Assembly: GCA_941918925.1 (NCBI GenBank)
Contig: OW799233.1
Location: 124,520,833-124,584,832 of the forward strand
DNA length: 64,000 nt
Origin: Phyto melanocephala
Taxonomy: Eukaryota > Arthropoda > Insecta > Diptera > Rhinophoridae
Direction: 5' to 3'
A program made the translations under genes and the position numbers. Numbering within the stretch: position 1 is the stretch's first letter; each line of letters begins with the position of its first letter. This document shows positions 10,640-23,208 of the stretch, piece by piece. The notes beneath the pieces were generated by a model that was not told the origin of the DNA, did no database searches, and saw only the letters and a list, made by a program, of their open reading frames with translations.

Positions 10640-12720
10640 ATTTAAACATAAACTATATAATGAATAGCACATCATGATACAGTTTCCCACACTTTTAGTG
10701 GCCAGTTTCATCTCAGCTTTCAATATCACTATTTTAGAAATATTTTCCAACTGTACATTTGTTCTTACTCTAGACTGTCAGCTATCAACGAATTCTTTTT
10801 TCCTTTTTTTAATTGCCAACACTTTATTGCTTAAATGGCGACACACCTAAAGTTTGTCTGCACTGGGGACACCCTACAGCTTGGTCAATCGATGTCGGAG
10901 ATGTTTTATTAAATTTATTAATATACGAAAAAGGAAAAACAAATTCAAGGTTTAGAGAATTAAATTCAAATAACAAATGATTTATGGCGCGTTAAAATAA
11001 CTTAAAAAAATCAAATTTTTAATAAAAACAATTTAAGAAAAAGTGTCTAAACAAATTAATATAAAAAGCATAAATCTAATGAACATTGAGTTGTTAAAAG
11101 TACCAAATAATAACAAAAAAATCAAATAAAATATTGATTTATAATTCGTCATATGTTTTGGCTACTTGATTGTTAAAATAAATAAAATCTACATGAATAG
11201 AAAACAGTAAACAAAATTGTCGTTATTTATCCAACTGTTATCTCAAGGTTATTTTGTTAAATTTGTCAACTTAAAAGAGGGGGACTTTTCCAAAATTAAT
11301 CAAAAAACAATACACCCCGCTCTAATGACAACTTTGGTGATAAAAGTACTTTTTATTACACCATTATAAAATCATTAAATAAATTTATTTTTTTACGCAT
11401 CTCATCATGAATTAAATTTGTTCTTTTTTTAATTTCTAACTTCTTTCCGAAGCCAGCAACTACAAATTTGTCATTGCGTTTAGGGGGTTAATTACTTGTT
11501 AAGTGCGTGCACAAATGGAATAGATGATGTAAAAATAATTAAGGAGTTATATGTACATGTTTTAGTTTATGTGAATTAAAAGAAACACATGTATACATTT
11601 ATTCATTTCATTACTTAGTTAATTATTTATTTTTATTGGTTTTTTTAATATTGTTAACAATTTTAAGAGTTTTAGATGTTAAGGGGGTAGCAATAAACGG
11701 TGGTGCATTGTTAAAAAAAAACCATTCAATCACTCATCATCCCATTAACACAATGGGATAGAAAACATAAAAAATCCTCTTAGCAAAGAATTTATTACAA
11801 AATATTAGCAAATTTTATTTAACGACGACTTATTCTCAAATTTAACAAAATAAGTTCACAAATATTTTTCAAATAAAGGGCCGTGAGTTAGCTTTTGACG
11901 AAATTCTTTTAACTTAAAGAAGATCATGTATGTCAATTTGTCTTAATCACAACATCGTTTAAATATCAGAAGCAGCTTTGCTTTTTGACACAGACTAAGG
12001 AGGCTGAGTATAACCCGGGTAATGCTGACTTCGGCAAATTGGGCTTTGTTTGCCTTACCCTTTGATTTCAGAAAGTTATTAAAAGATTAAGTCTATTAGG
12101 GTCAAATCGCACGATCGATTTTGGTGGAAGATTCGTATCATCTCAGATGTCACATCGCAATTGCCTCTATGCAAAAGTATATTGTGGCATCCACTATTCT
12201 ATTGAAACCCCATGTCGAAGACGTTTATATCACATTTATAGAGAACAAATTTATGGCAGAGAAACAGTTTTTCATACAATATTTAATTATTGAAAATTAC
12301 TTGCTGATTTTACATGTATAAGAGTTTTTTAGAAAAAAAATATAATAAAAATTTGTTTAAAAACAAGAAAGTTTATCACAAACTTTTTAAAAATAAAAAT
12401 GTTTTGAAAGTATTACAAGGAAGCTCGAGAAAATAATTGACTGAAAATTGTTTATTAAAAATTATGTTTTTATAAATTTAAAAATCAACAAGTTGTAAAT
12501 AAAAAGGCAATTACAGTTTTAATTATTTGAAAGAGATCAACTGTAATATTTCTAGGTTTTTTTTTAAAAATTTTCGATTAAGAATGAGTATTTTAAATTT
12601 TTCGTAAATAAAATTTTATTAAAATTGTTTTAGAATAATTTTTAAAATTTATTAAAAAATCGGCATTAAATTCAAAAATATATAAAAATAGTAAATTTAA
12701 AGAAAACTAATAAAAATGCT
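10640..12720. other. Unassigned AT-rich DNA
   Basis: No gene, exon or element with recognisable ends was found. It is mostly poly-A/T-rich sequence. Confidence 0.45.
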
Positions 12721-12723
12721 ACT

Positions 12724-14745
12724 TTTGGCCGTATCAAAGCTCATAATACTCTTCACAACTATGTACATAATGACCACATCTTCGCTTAGCCTAGATTTCA
12801 GGTCTGATGTTTAACGCGATTTTGCTTTATTATTATTTTTAATTATAGATTTTTTCTGTATTCTACCAGTCAAGCACTTTTATTTTATCTCCATATTAAT
12901 ATGATAAAAAAATATCCGCAATTTTTTTTAGGACGCCATCCTGTATTTTACACTTTTTTATAGTTTTCTGTAAATTATTCATCAAGCCGATTCATTTGAT
13001 ACCAATATTGTTGGTGTTAAAGGGGACAACCCCTTAAATACAATATATGATCCATAATCCGCCATTTTATTAAGAACACCATCTTAGACTTTAAGTTGTT
13101 CATAGTTTACTGTGTTCTGCTGGTCAAGCTTTTTCATTTGATACCAAATTGAGGGGGTTAAAGAAAGTACACTTTTAAATACTATATTTAAGCCATATAC
13201 AAATTTATTGTACGCCATTGTGTACTGCCCACCATCATGGATTTTACAATCTTTATGGTGTTTTATATTTTGCTAGTCAAGCCCTTTAATTTGATACCTA
13301 TGCTGACCTTGTCGTGGTTGTCTAGAAGTAAAAAAAAAATATTTTTTTGTTTGTAAATTTTAAGAAAAACACGAAAGCCGTTATAGTTAAATGCTTTTAT
13401 CTCAATAAATTTAAAACCGACTTGTAAGTTTTTCCCAGAAATAATTTGTTATACTACAACTTGCAATTTAGTATCACCATTGCGTCTAGAAATTATTTAG
13501 GAGATTGAAAAAAAATATTTTTCAAATTATTTTTGCCTATATCTTTACCGATTGGTTAGAGATTTGTCGGAAAATTTTTAAGAATAGCTCTAGAGGCATA
13601 TTATATTTATAAATAGCCGCAAATTTGTCTATAAATTTTTCTAGGGCTGTGGTACGTATATGCAATTTTGTTTATTTGCTTATATCTCTGCAAGTTATGG
13701 GGCGATTGTATTAGATTAGAATAGTGAATAATTCCGAAATATTTCCAAAAGATTGATATTACATACAGATCTCTGAAAAATTGATTTAAGAATTCTATGT
13801 ATATTCCAAAAAAGTGACCATAAAATTTTGGGTTTCACCTTGCATCAATAGTTACTAATTTAAAAAATTTTTATTTGCAAACGTTAAAAAATATGCAAAA
13901 GGTACCTTTTCGTAAGCCTATAACTTTTACGGCCTCAGCTGGGATCAATAGTTTCTTATTTCATAATTCTAGCTTCATACACGTACAAAATACAAAAAGT
14001 ACCACAAAATAAGAAAAAGTACATTTTTTGGATTTTCTATATCAATGTACAAATTCTAAGTTTAAAATCGTTTAAAATCTGTTAAACAGTAAAATATTTT
14101 AATAGACATAACTTAAAGTGAATAAATCTACTCTTTTGTGCATAAAAAAATGTGTTCCAAAAAGTACCAAACTATTTTGCCGAATTTTTCTCCTACCTCC
14201 CTGTTATGAATGTATTTTAATTTTTATAAAACTTCGAAATTTTTTTTGTCTGGTGACATTCTTTTTAGAATGTTTTTTCCAAATTGGCTCGATAATTAAG
14301 AATTATGCATATTTTCTCGTATTTCCCACTTTTTTGTACCTTTTTTGTCCAACTAAAACTTTGTAAAAATTTCACTCAAACAATTTAAAATGGACAGTGT
14401 CTAATATAATAATGGGTTCGGAAATGAATATTTAAAAAATTACAATCGAAATGTCAAATAAATATATCGATTGCCTAATAAGAAAGGGGCGTATGTCGAT
14501 ATTCTATGACTTTTCAGGAAAAGGACAAAACTAAATAAAACTTAAAAAAATAAAATAAGTTCGGGCTTTTATATCTCGCTATAAATCCATTATTTTTAAC
14601 CATGGGTCATATTATTATTCAGGGCTGATGCGTTTGTTAGTGGACTAGCATAAAACGTTAAAAAAAATAGAACAAGATATGTTTTTATTTTTATATTAAG
14701 CCATCGATATACCCTTAGCACTACAAGTGAAAGGTACCAAAATAT
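12724..14745 (+). repeat. DINE-1/mini-me-like repeat copy, interrupted
   Basis: It starts with a degenerate head ('ggccgtatcaaagctcataata') and shows repeated internal modules of the type 'acgccat..tattttac... gtcaagc.ctttcatttgatacc' near 12930, 13070 and 13200. The mid blocks near 13380 and 13670 follow. A 3' block 'gggttcggaaatgaa' (about 14412) and a terminal 'cccttagcactacaagtgaaagg' (about 14710) match the family's end. The order matches the copy at 49045-50105. Foreign DNA appears to separate the parts at about 13800-14400. Confidence 0.6.
13800..14404. other. Unidentified insertion rich in AAAGTACC motifs
   Basis: This stretch is absent from the same place in other DINE-like copies. 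It repeats a short motif: 'aaaggtacctttt' (about 13900), 'aaaagtaccac' (about 13996), 'aaaaagtac' (about 14012), 'aaaaagtacc' (about 14159) and 'tttgtacctttttt' (about 14335). Ends and family are not recognised. An 82-codon open frame here has no recognisable motif. Confidence 0.35.
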
Positions 14746-14749
14746 AATT

Positions 14750-17700
14750 AATATCAAGCAAATTGTAAATTGGATTAGTCATACGCTACGCATACTTACC
14801 ATTTGGTGACATTGTTTAAGCAGCTATCGATTTGAAGCCCTAGTGCGGGATATGTAAGAGAAGTCGTCCATTGCATACATGGAGACACCAACTCCAAAGT
14901 GAAGTATCACAAACTTTATCATAAAACAAAACTGAATGAAACGAATGTAGTGTTCCTTTCTTACTTCCTAGTAAAAAAAATGTTTTTCAAAGCACTAATT
15001 TTAAGTTTTAAAATGGATGCACGTTTATATGCGCTTAAAAAAGCTTTACTTAAGTAATGATTCAAAGCGGGAACTCGCCATACAAAGTTTAACTGGTTTC
15101 TAAGTGAAATTATAAAATTTCGTCCTTACAGCCATGCTTTGTCCGCAGCACAATTTTTATTTGCGTTATAGGAAGCAAGGGACATATTAATACATCATAA
15201 TTTTAAATCGTAAATTCAGTAGCAATTTTCTATTCTCGATTGAATTTCTAGCCCATTGTGTTTGCTTTAACAAATTTTTGAGCTGCATTGAAACGCTTGG
15301 GCTCGCAATATGTTTGTTGTTTTCATTAGTTTCTGTTCTGCCGCGATTCGTATGTATATCAAACCTTTCCAAACAAACAACCACTGAAACATACACAGTG
15401 TTAAGTGTCAAACTGATCTTGTCGATCACTCATTCAATCATTTCCTCGTTAATTTAGTCATCAAAAAAATAGAAAGAGCATCAACAGTTTAAATCTGGTG
15501 TGATAGAATATGTAGATGGCTGGGAGCTATTTGTGTGTCAAACATGGAAAAAACTCTGTCGATGAATGTTTTTGTTGTTTTATTTATGAACTAAAAATAA
15601 ACTGTCACCCATACACAGCGCCTTAATCAAAACTCAATAAAAAAATTCATTGATGAATTTATTGTGTTCTTTTCTTTTCATTCCAACAGAAATTTAATAT
15701 GTGCGCGTGTGTGTGAAAAAGAGAGCACACACACAGACATACAGACGATCTTTATAATAACATAACACCAGGTTATAAAGTTTTATTGTTTTTAATTATT
15801 ATTTTTATTACAAACATATTTTGACAATAAATATTAACAATTTGTTAACAACGGTTTTTGCCAGTTTACATGTTAATGTTTGTGTGTGTGCGTGTGTGTA
15901 TGTGTGTTGAAAAGGAAAAGAAATCAAAAAAGTTCTTTCACATAGAAATTTATCTGTAACAAATTAGTTTAATCGTGAGTTTCATACCGTCTGGTCGATT
16001 TTTCAATTTGAACAGAAAAAAAATCGTTTTAACTAATTTGTTTGGAATAAAGAGAGTGTTTTTAAGATCTGAGAAATTTAAAAAAAAAACGCCCTCCATT
16101 TATATACAATTTTAAAAATAGTGAAGATAAAATTTTAATTTCGTTTTAACCCATGTGGCTAATTATGTGCGTAGATTAAAGTAAATAATTTTTGGGTAAT
16201 ACAATCTTCTAATCATATTGACTTATTAAGCAATAAAGATAAAATATTTGATTATACATTCTATGAATTTTTATTGTTAATACATGTGTAAATATTTTCA
16301 AATAAATTCTTAGAAACCTAAAAAAATGTTTTATTTTCTTCTATTTTTTTTGTTTGTTTTTTTTCTTAACATATCAGTGACATATTATTTAGCATTGGAG
16401 GTTTTATTTTAGAAAAGAAATGTGCTTCTTGATCTTGAAATACTAAAAAAAGACATTTATTTTTAATACATAAATTATGAAAATCATCCGTAGTGCCAAC
16501 ATTTTTCAATGAACAACCCACAGTGAACAGAATACAACAGAAATAAATATAAAAAAAAAAACTGCAGCCCACAAATAAAAGCAATAGATGTAAAAGAAAA
16601 AAATAAATGAGTATACAAAAATTAAAAAAATAAGACTAGGTGAAGCACATAAAATAAATTAGAGAAAATAATAGAAACTAATAAATATAATAAACAAATG
16701 ATTACGTGTAGCTTAAGAGTTATTAACGCAATGTGAGAATATTATTAGTGTGTGCGAAAAGTTTTAGCAAATTATTACAATTAATAAATTATTGTTTTTT
16801 TTTTAGTTTAAATCTAAAAGCACTTAACAGTGATTAATGATTATTTTTTTAACTTTTAAACAAATTAATAAACTAAATTATGACAAAATTAACTTAAAAA
16901 GCAGTGACCTACAAATAGAAACAAACAAAAAATACCGCACATGTTCTGCATTCCGTGTGAAATTAAATCGCTAGGATTTGCCATTGAAGTGTTGTTAATA
17001 AACAAAAGGCAATGGCAATGTTGAATTTTATGAGATTTCGATTTTTCTTTTCTTAAATAATTTACAAAACAAACTAATGCTTTTGTATTATGGACTTCTA
17101 ATAAGTTTTCCTACAAATCCAACGTTTCGGTATTTCATTTCGTTTATAATTCCGCAAATTATTAAAGATTTCTTCTAAGTCTTACTATTTAGAACGATCA
17201 CGGGCAAGAGACTTGATTTGGTGTTACATTCAACTGAACTTTTTTACATCAAATTTTAATGTTGATAGGTTTACAATTGATAGTAAAATGAACCTGCCTA
17301 TTTGTTACCCACGGTGGCCAGACTGTGTAAAATATTTGTCTAAGTTTTAAATATACATACACAGTTTGCCCAAAAATTAAGACTGAGATATAAATATACG
17401 TAACTATTATATTGCGCTTGGAATGGCTACAGTCCCTTCAAAACATCTTAGAAAATATATTAAATCTTGTGTAAACAAAAATAACATTCTGGTAGGGGCT
17501 AAAATGTTAAAAATCTGAATGTTATGAATTTCCATCTTCAAGCCATTGGCTTTAATAAAAACATTGTTCTCTTGGAGACAAAAAGCATCGATATATCACA
17601 TTTTTAAATCCCACTGTAAATACTAAATTCCGCCAAACATAATGACAGCATTCACAACAGATAGCGTAGCGAAGTTTTTGTCTTAAATTGCTTATAAAGG

Positions 17701-17830
17701 ATTATCCATTCAGTATTTAAAAGAACTCCGCTCTGGCATGCGTTCAGGCTATCAAATCATTATCATAAGTATTAGTTATTTAGTGAATAATATGCCATTT
17801 ACTGGCATTGATCGTTTAACAACCGAAGAA
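14750..17830. other. Unassigned; CA/GT-rich tracts
   Basis: Only simple-sequence tracts are evident: GTGTG/CACAC runs at about 15697-15745 and 15880-15908. If the exon at 20947 is real, its promoter could lie in this region, but no TATA-Inr pair was convincing. Confidence 0.35.
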
Positions 17831-17834
17831 AGCG

Positions 17835-18085
17835 TGAAAAAGTACTGCTGAAACTCCCTAAAGCTTATGGTGAATATGTTGCATCGGTTTTAACGTGCAA
17901 GAAATGGTTAATGTAGTTCAAAAGTGGTGATTTTGATACGCATGAGAAAGATTGCCCAGGCCAGACCAAAAATTGTTGGCACTACTCCATGGAGATTATT
18001 TAAAAACTCAACAAGAGATAAAGTTTGAAATCGTAAAGCAAAATGGCGTACAATTTCAATTCTGAAATCTAGGCTAGGCTGCAAT
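17835..18085 (+). pseudogene. mariner transposase N-terminal fragment
   Basis: Plus-strand translation gives LLKLPKAYGEYV, then LTCKKWL and FKSGDFDTHEKDCPGQ. This follows the helix-turn-helix region of mariner transposases (pattern AYGE...T-C-x-x-WF-x-RFK-x-GDFD-x-x-D-x-x-R-x-G-x-P). One stop interrupts WLM-FKSG and several follow. The catalytic domain is absent. Its family looks different from the mariner-like copies at 42930-44228 and 55222-55775, which are represented by other parts of the protein. Confidence 0.75.
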
Positions 18086-18182
18086 GTGATCATTATTCCT
18101 ATGGACATGATGATGAAGGGTACTATCGGATTCAACACTCTTTCTTTTATTTCATAAAAGTAATTTCTTTATTACATAGAAG

Positions 18183-18345
18183 AGGTTAGTTGTAACAGGC
18201 AGCTGTTATTTAGGTCACTTGGGCTCATTAAACTGATCCCTTTGTGATACCTGTAGAGATAATGAGAAAAAATAGAGCTAAAGAATAGACTAGATTATTA
18301 TCACTGGAAAATAGATTAGGAGAAGAGATAGGAAAGAAGAGAGGT
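18183..18345 (-). mobile_element. SINE 3' fragment (minus strand)
   Basis: On the plus strand it reads 'taacaggcagctgttattt', 'cacttgggctcattaaactg' and 'ccctttgtgatacctg'. These match, with scattered differences, the 3' half of the SINE at 37398-37600 in the same orientation. The tRNA-like head with its B box is missing; a purine-rich stretch extends to about 18345. Confidence 0.75.
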
Positions 18346-18550
18346 AGTTATCTGGTTCATCAATTGTTTCTGGCCTAGACGTCATTAGTTTCCCTATTCT
18401 GGATTGATCCCGGAAACCAGCCAGTCTGCCCTAAAAAAGGTAGAAATTTCAGAGAGATTTCATGTTGCCACGTTTAACAGGATCTGTAGTCTACAAGACC
18501 CGAAAATAGTCCTTCGGATATTTATGTAAATATTTTATTTATTTATTAAA

Positions 18551-18884
18551 ACCATGGAGCCAGGGTATCCCATACAGGTTCAGTATCCGTTAGTCGACCT
18601 ATACCTTCATATAGGGAGTCGAAGCTGAACGCGAATAATATTCTTTTTAAAAGTTTTGCAGGGGCTAATTGAGACTCCTGGTAACTGTACCTTGGTACCG
18701 CTAACCGAGGCCACGCAATTAACCAATGCGAGAGTAAGACGCAACATTCTCGAAGTCAGATGAAAAGGTACGGCCTGATTGTCTTTATTTGACAACGATA
18801 ACGACCATAATGCGAGCAGAGCTAACATGCGACTTCAGTCAGCAAATATGTTCTTTTACACCTGGTATAAAATTGAGGATTACT
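18551..18884 (-). repeat. Tandem repeat copy 1 (retroposon-like, minus strand)
   Basis: It is related over about 300 bp to 18921-19224. Shared blocks include AGCCAGGGTATCCCA, ATACCTTCATATAG, GTACCGCTAACC and AGATGAAAAGGTACGGCCTG. On the minus strand the unit ends 'ggctccatggttttaataaataaataa', which looks like a poly-A-tailed retroposon 3' end, so a LINE 3' UTR or SINE is plausible. A 73-codon minus frame inside (18607-18828) shows no known motif and is not conserved in copy 2. Confidence 0.6.
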
Positions 18885-18920
18885 TTTGTTTATTTTTAAT
18901 TTTAAAGGCAAGGTTTTAAA

Positions 18921-19224
18921 ACCATACAGCCAGGGTATCCCACACAGGTTCAGTATTCGTAAGTCGTCATATACCTTCATATAGAAAGTCGGAGCTTAAA
19001 GCGAATAATATTTTTTTAAAGTTTTGCAAAGGTTAATTGAGACTCCGGGTAACTGTACTTCAGTACCGCTAACCAATGACACGCAATTAACCAATTCGAG
19101 AGTGAGAAGTCAGATGAAAAGGTACGGCCTGATTGTCTTTATTCGACAACTATAACTACAATGACGCGCGGGAGTTCATGACCTGACCAGAGCTGAATTA
19201 CGACTGACCAATTGAGGATTACCC
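18921..19224 (-). repeat. Tandem repeat copy 2
   Basis: This is the second unit of the pair, offset 370 bp. It has a shorter middle (the segment between 'gagagt' and 'gaagtcagatgaaaagg' is reduced) and starts with ACCATACAGCCAGGGTATCC. Both copies end in AATTGAGGATTAC. The minus-strand 3' end again runs into an A-rich 'ggttttaaaacc' context. Confidence 0.6.
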
Positions 19225-19229
19225 TGCAA

Positions 19230-20091
19230 AAACAGCTGTTATTTGTTTATCTTTTCTGTGGAAAAAAAATAAAAATATAAAAACAATGATGCTAACATTA
19301 GTGCATACACATGAAAAGTTAATGTTAAAAACAACATGAATGTTGTTAACCTTGGAAAAATATTCGTAATTAATTTTAAAAATTTTGTTTGTTTTTTAAG
19401 AAAACAACTGATACAATTTCAGTAACTTTTAATTTTTTTTTTTTTTTACCCAAAAACATAAATAAAGTTTTCACCAAGTGGACGTGCAAGTCAAATCACC
19501 AAAGTGGACGTTAAAAGCACTCTGAAAACATCCAAGAGCTGCCACTGGATTTAGGCAATACTATGCACTGAATTATTGAGGAATATTTCGTATAATGACT
19601 TTACTGGCGTTTAATAGGTTTTTAACTACATAAAAAAACACATTTTTTTTTATTACTCACGGTATTCAAAACAGTTTTAAGTAACTAAAATGATACGAAA
19701 AGATAGCAGGCCCCTAAACTATTTGTTATATTTCAATATAAAGCCGTCTAAGTACAACAGATAAACCATAAAAAAACATTTAGAAAATTTTAATGAAAAA
19801 CGAACTTTTGTAATTAATGTTTCAAAAATGACGCCACAGAAAGGTGTACTTTTTTCTACAACAAAAAAAAGCTTTTTTATCTCCGGCGGAAGTAGGCCAT
19901 AATTAAAAAGAAATCATGTCTGATTTAATGTAAGATTTCATAACTTACAATAGTGACTGAAAAAAAAACAAACAATTTAGAATATTTTGATTGCATTAAA
20001 CTCAACATATGTATTTTGAAAGAACTTTTGAGAAAAAAAATTAAACACACAAATGTTAAATATAGTTATTTTTCTTTTTATTTCTTTACAG
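19230..20091. other. Unassigned, upstream of the candidate host exon
   Basis: AT-rich with no recognised element. It ends in a good splice acceptor, TTTTTATTTCTTTACAG (ending at 20091), which could close a 5' UTR intron of the candidate host gene. Confidence 0.35.
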
Positions 20092-20971
20092 TTTGGGATG
20101 GCAAATTAAACTTTAAAAGAAAACGTTCACTTCAACATCAAAAGTCGTCGTGTTCGCCGTAGTCGTCATATGTCGATCAAAATTCTTTATTCACAGTAAA
20201 CCACAAAATTTAGTAGCCATTGTTGTATATATTTACAGAAACGTTAAAAAACGCATTTAAAAACGACATTAAAATTTATTGCCACAAGAAACTGCAAGAA
20301 AAATTACTATTGCCATTGCTGCAACAGTCTAACTTGCACAGTGAGTGGAGTGCAGCATCTTTTGTATCCAGCAAAACAATATGAGCCAAGAGGAATGAGT
20401 AAACCTCTTGTAAAATGCAATAAATGTTTAAAAAGAATATTCAACTCAAACGTTTTTTTTTTTTTAAATAAAAAAGCCTCATAAAATACCATTAACAAAA
20501 AAGATTTAATTTAATTTAGTGCAGCTCTACATGGCACAATTGAATAGACCAACCCGACCACAAGTGCAAAATAATAAGTGTTGAAATCAAATTTAAAAAA
20601 AAATACACAAGAGCTTAAAAAAAATCAAGTGTTTTTTTTAATAATAAATTAAAAAGTATCTAGTTTTTATTTAAAAAATTTATTGTGAAATATTTTCTGG
20701 TTATTGCTTTTTCAATAACCTCAAGTATTTTTTTATTGAAAAATTTCTCTTATTGAAAGTGTTTTTTTTTTGTTGTTGTAATTTTCTATATTTACAGAGT
20801 GCTAGAATATATACATAAATACTATGAAATAATTTTAAAAAAAAACATTTTTAAGTAGCAAACAACCAACAAATATTTTTCTTTTAAAACTGAGTTTGCA
20901 ATAGTGCGTAAAAATTAAAGGCAACAAGTTGTATACGTTTGGCACCATGGAGGGAGGTTATGTCAATGAAG
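20092..20971 (+). CDS. Candidate host-gene first coding exon (coding part 20947-20971)
   Basis: The coding part starts at the ATG at 20947 in the strong context GGCACCATGG and encodes MEGGYVNE. One extra base precedes the donor GAAG|GTAAGT (intron from 20972). The upstream limit rests on the acceptor at 20091 and is uncertain; 20092-20946 would be 5' UTR. The coding is supported by splice phase: the candidate microexon at 30312-30347 continues the frame without a stop. I do not recognise the protein, and no domain can be named from so few residues. The intron would be about 9.3 kb and would contain the two-gene transposon at 23462-28270. A chance ATG next to a donor is the alternative. Confidence 0.5.
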
Positions 20972-22063
20972 GTAAGTTAAAAGAAAATTATTATTAAATA
21001 TTAGTATGAATTTAATATTTAAAAACCTTTTTTATTTAAATGCAATATAAGTTTGTTTGCACTTAAAATTTTAACGATGCACTCATTCACTATTTTTTCC
21101 TTAACGTTTGGAGGAAATTTTTAATGAAAACTTTAAGTACACATTTTGCAGAAAATAAAATTAAATTTTAAAACAATATTTTTTAATAGTTTTAAGCTCA
21201 TTTCGGTTGAGTAAATCGTTATACAAAATACCTCCTACATAATCAATACGTTTTTAAGATTTTTCTTTTCTGCATCTTGGCATACGTGAAGTAAAGCTAT
21301 AACGAGTGGAAGTAAATCCATTTAGATATAAACTTTTCAGAAGTTAACAACTCATGTAGTAAACAGTTTTTGTTAGGGAGAAAAAAATAAATTCCCCCTT
21401 ACAAATCAACACTGGCAACAGGCATGATTCTTATATAGTGAAAACCTAATTGGAAGCTTTACCATTTTCAAAGTCTTACCATTTATATGTCTTAAAATAA
21501 TATTTTTTCAAAGACTCCGCAATACAACGGGTTGGAGTAGGAGAGTAGGATCTTTAATTACTTCTCTCATTGATGAGAACTGCTTGTACCAGTCAGTGAT
21601 GCCAAAAGTAGTGATTTATTACCCTTTGTAGGGATTTTTTTAGAAAAATTCTAGTGTGGGAAAAAATAAAAAATTTTGCATTAAAGTGAAAATTTTAAAA
21701 GACATCACTTTGTTGTTATTTCCATGTCCACAATGTTGCCTAATATGGCATCGAAAAAAATGCAATAGCACCGAAACGCAAGGCATCAGGTACATTTCTT
21801 GGGAACAAACCAAAATTTTTTCTTAAAATAATAAATTTAAATCTACGAAAATTGTGTACAGTCTTTCCTTTAGTTTATTTTAAATCCAAAAACTTAGTAA
21901 ATCCAAACATATACTTTATTTACGTTTCCGAAATTTCATAAAAGTGATAAAATTACCTTCTACCCCAACTATGATGTACGAATTATTATTTATATGAATA
22001 CCTGGCAAACGTTGTTTTGCCTTTAAGGTGGTTGAAAAGAAATCTTCGTTTTGCCTTTAACTT
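20972..22063. other. Proposed intron, no element recognised
   Basis: AT-rich sequence. A CAGTGATGCCAAAAGTAGTG string near 21594 resembles a hAT end, but no partner was found nearby. Confidence 0.35.
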
Positions 22064-22677
22064 CCCAGCAAAATAACACATTACAAAATACTGAGTTGAA
22101 AGTACTAGAAAACAGTTCTTCACTACTTACAATTTAGCATCTAAGCCCATTATTTTAACACGGCCATGTCATTGGAGGCAAGTACTTACCACTTTCGCTT
22201 ACAAATAGGGACTCGTATAAGTACTTATTACGTTCGCTTATAAATAGAGACTTAAATAAGTACTTACTTCTATAGCAATAAATAAGTACTTGATTTTAAT
22301 AACCTAAATAATCCATTACTATTATGGACTTACAGAAGTCGTTCGGTTCTTTAAAGGACTAAAATTTGGTTTGATTATTCTGCGATACGGTATTTTGAAT
22401 TTTAAAAATCAGTGAAAATTTATAAATCATCTTTCTTTTAATGAAATGCTTCGCTTCGCCACTGTTGTCAAAACAATTATTACTGTTAAACTAAATGAGA
22501 ATTATAAAAAGTTGAGTATTTGAATGGCTTCTAGCGAATTTTGCAGCATGAAGTTGTATTGTGTGTGTATCTAAGAAAATGGCTTCAAATAAGTACTAAC
22601 GTATCTCATTACTAAAAGTATCTCATTGAAAAGTATGTTGTTTAGTAAGAGCAAGTCATTACCTAGTTTTTGCTGGG
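22064..22677. mobile_element. 614-bp non-autonomous CCCAGC-ended element
   Basis: The left end is CCCAGCAAAATAACAC and the right end (inverted) is CCCAGCAAAAACTAGG. Flanks are ...CTT and TTC..., consistent with a TT duplication. Near the left end is a repeated subterminal unit: AAGTACTTACCACTTTCGCTTACAAATA, spaced copies of which are (in part) AAGTACTTATTACGTTCGCT and TAAGTACTTACTT (22178-22290). The ends match the larger element at 23462-28270, which would be its natural source of transposase. There is no coding capacity. Confidence 0.7.
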
Positions 22678-23059
22678 TTCTTTGTGTTGTCACCTATAAA
22701 ACAAAATTTCGACTATAAAATAAGAAAGACTGAATGTCTTTAGTAAATCATAAATTTAATGATTTGCATAAAAGTGCTGTTCTAACAGCAAGAACAACAA
22801 TAACACATACGTATGGTGCAATGCAGGTGTATAGCAAGTGAAAAATCGAATGGTCAGCGTACAAATAAAATGACGATCCAAATAACGACTGAAAAGATTC
22901 AGCTCAACAATCCAATTGGAAAGACCGAGACATTACAATATATATTTTTTTGGTAACTCTTTAAGTAGCAACAAAAAATCATAATATGGAAAAAGGGGGG
23001 CATTTGATTGATATTTATATGGGAATATATAGAAAACTTTAAATGCTATAAACCACTGC

Positions 23060-23208
23060 GACGGTTTCGTTCAAACTTCCCTTAAACTATCTGCAGACCA
23101 ATCCCAACGTACCCTGAAATTTTTGTTGAAATCGGTTGACCCGCTTCCACAGTTAGTGGTGACATCAAAGTGTACATTTCTTTTTATTTATATATAGATG
23201 AAACTATA
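23060..23208 (+). mobile_element. RTE-type retroposon 3' end fragment
   Basis: The text 'ctatctgcagaccaatccc... gaaatcggttgacccgcttc' ends in 'tttttatttatatatagatgaaac'. A 'parameter-like' 3' UTR that terminates in a TATATAGAT repeat is typical of RTE-clade LINEs and their SINEs in insects. It is a short fragment without coding sequence; the call rests on style rather than a matched family. Confidence 0.4.

Noticed and set aside
21594..21760. A hAT element starting CAGTGATGCCAAAAG
   Set aside because: No inverted partner end or 8-bp duplication was found.
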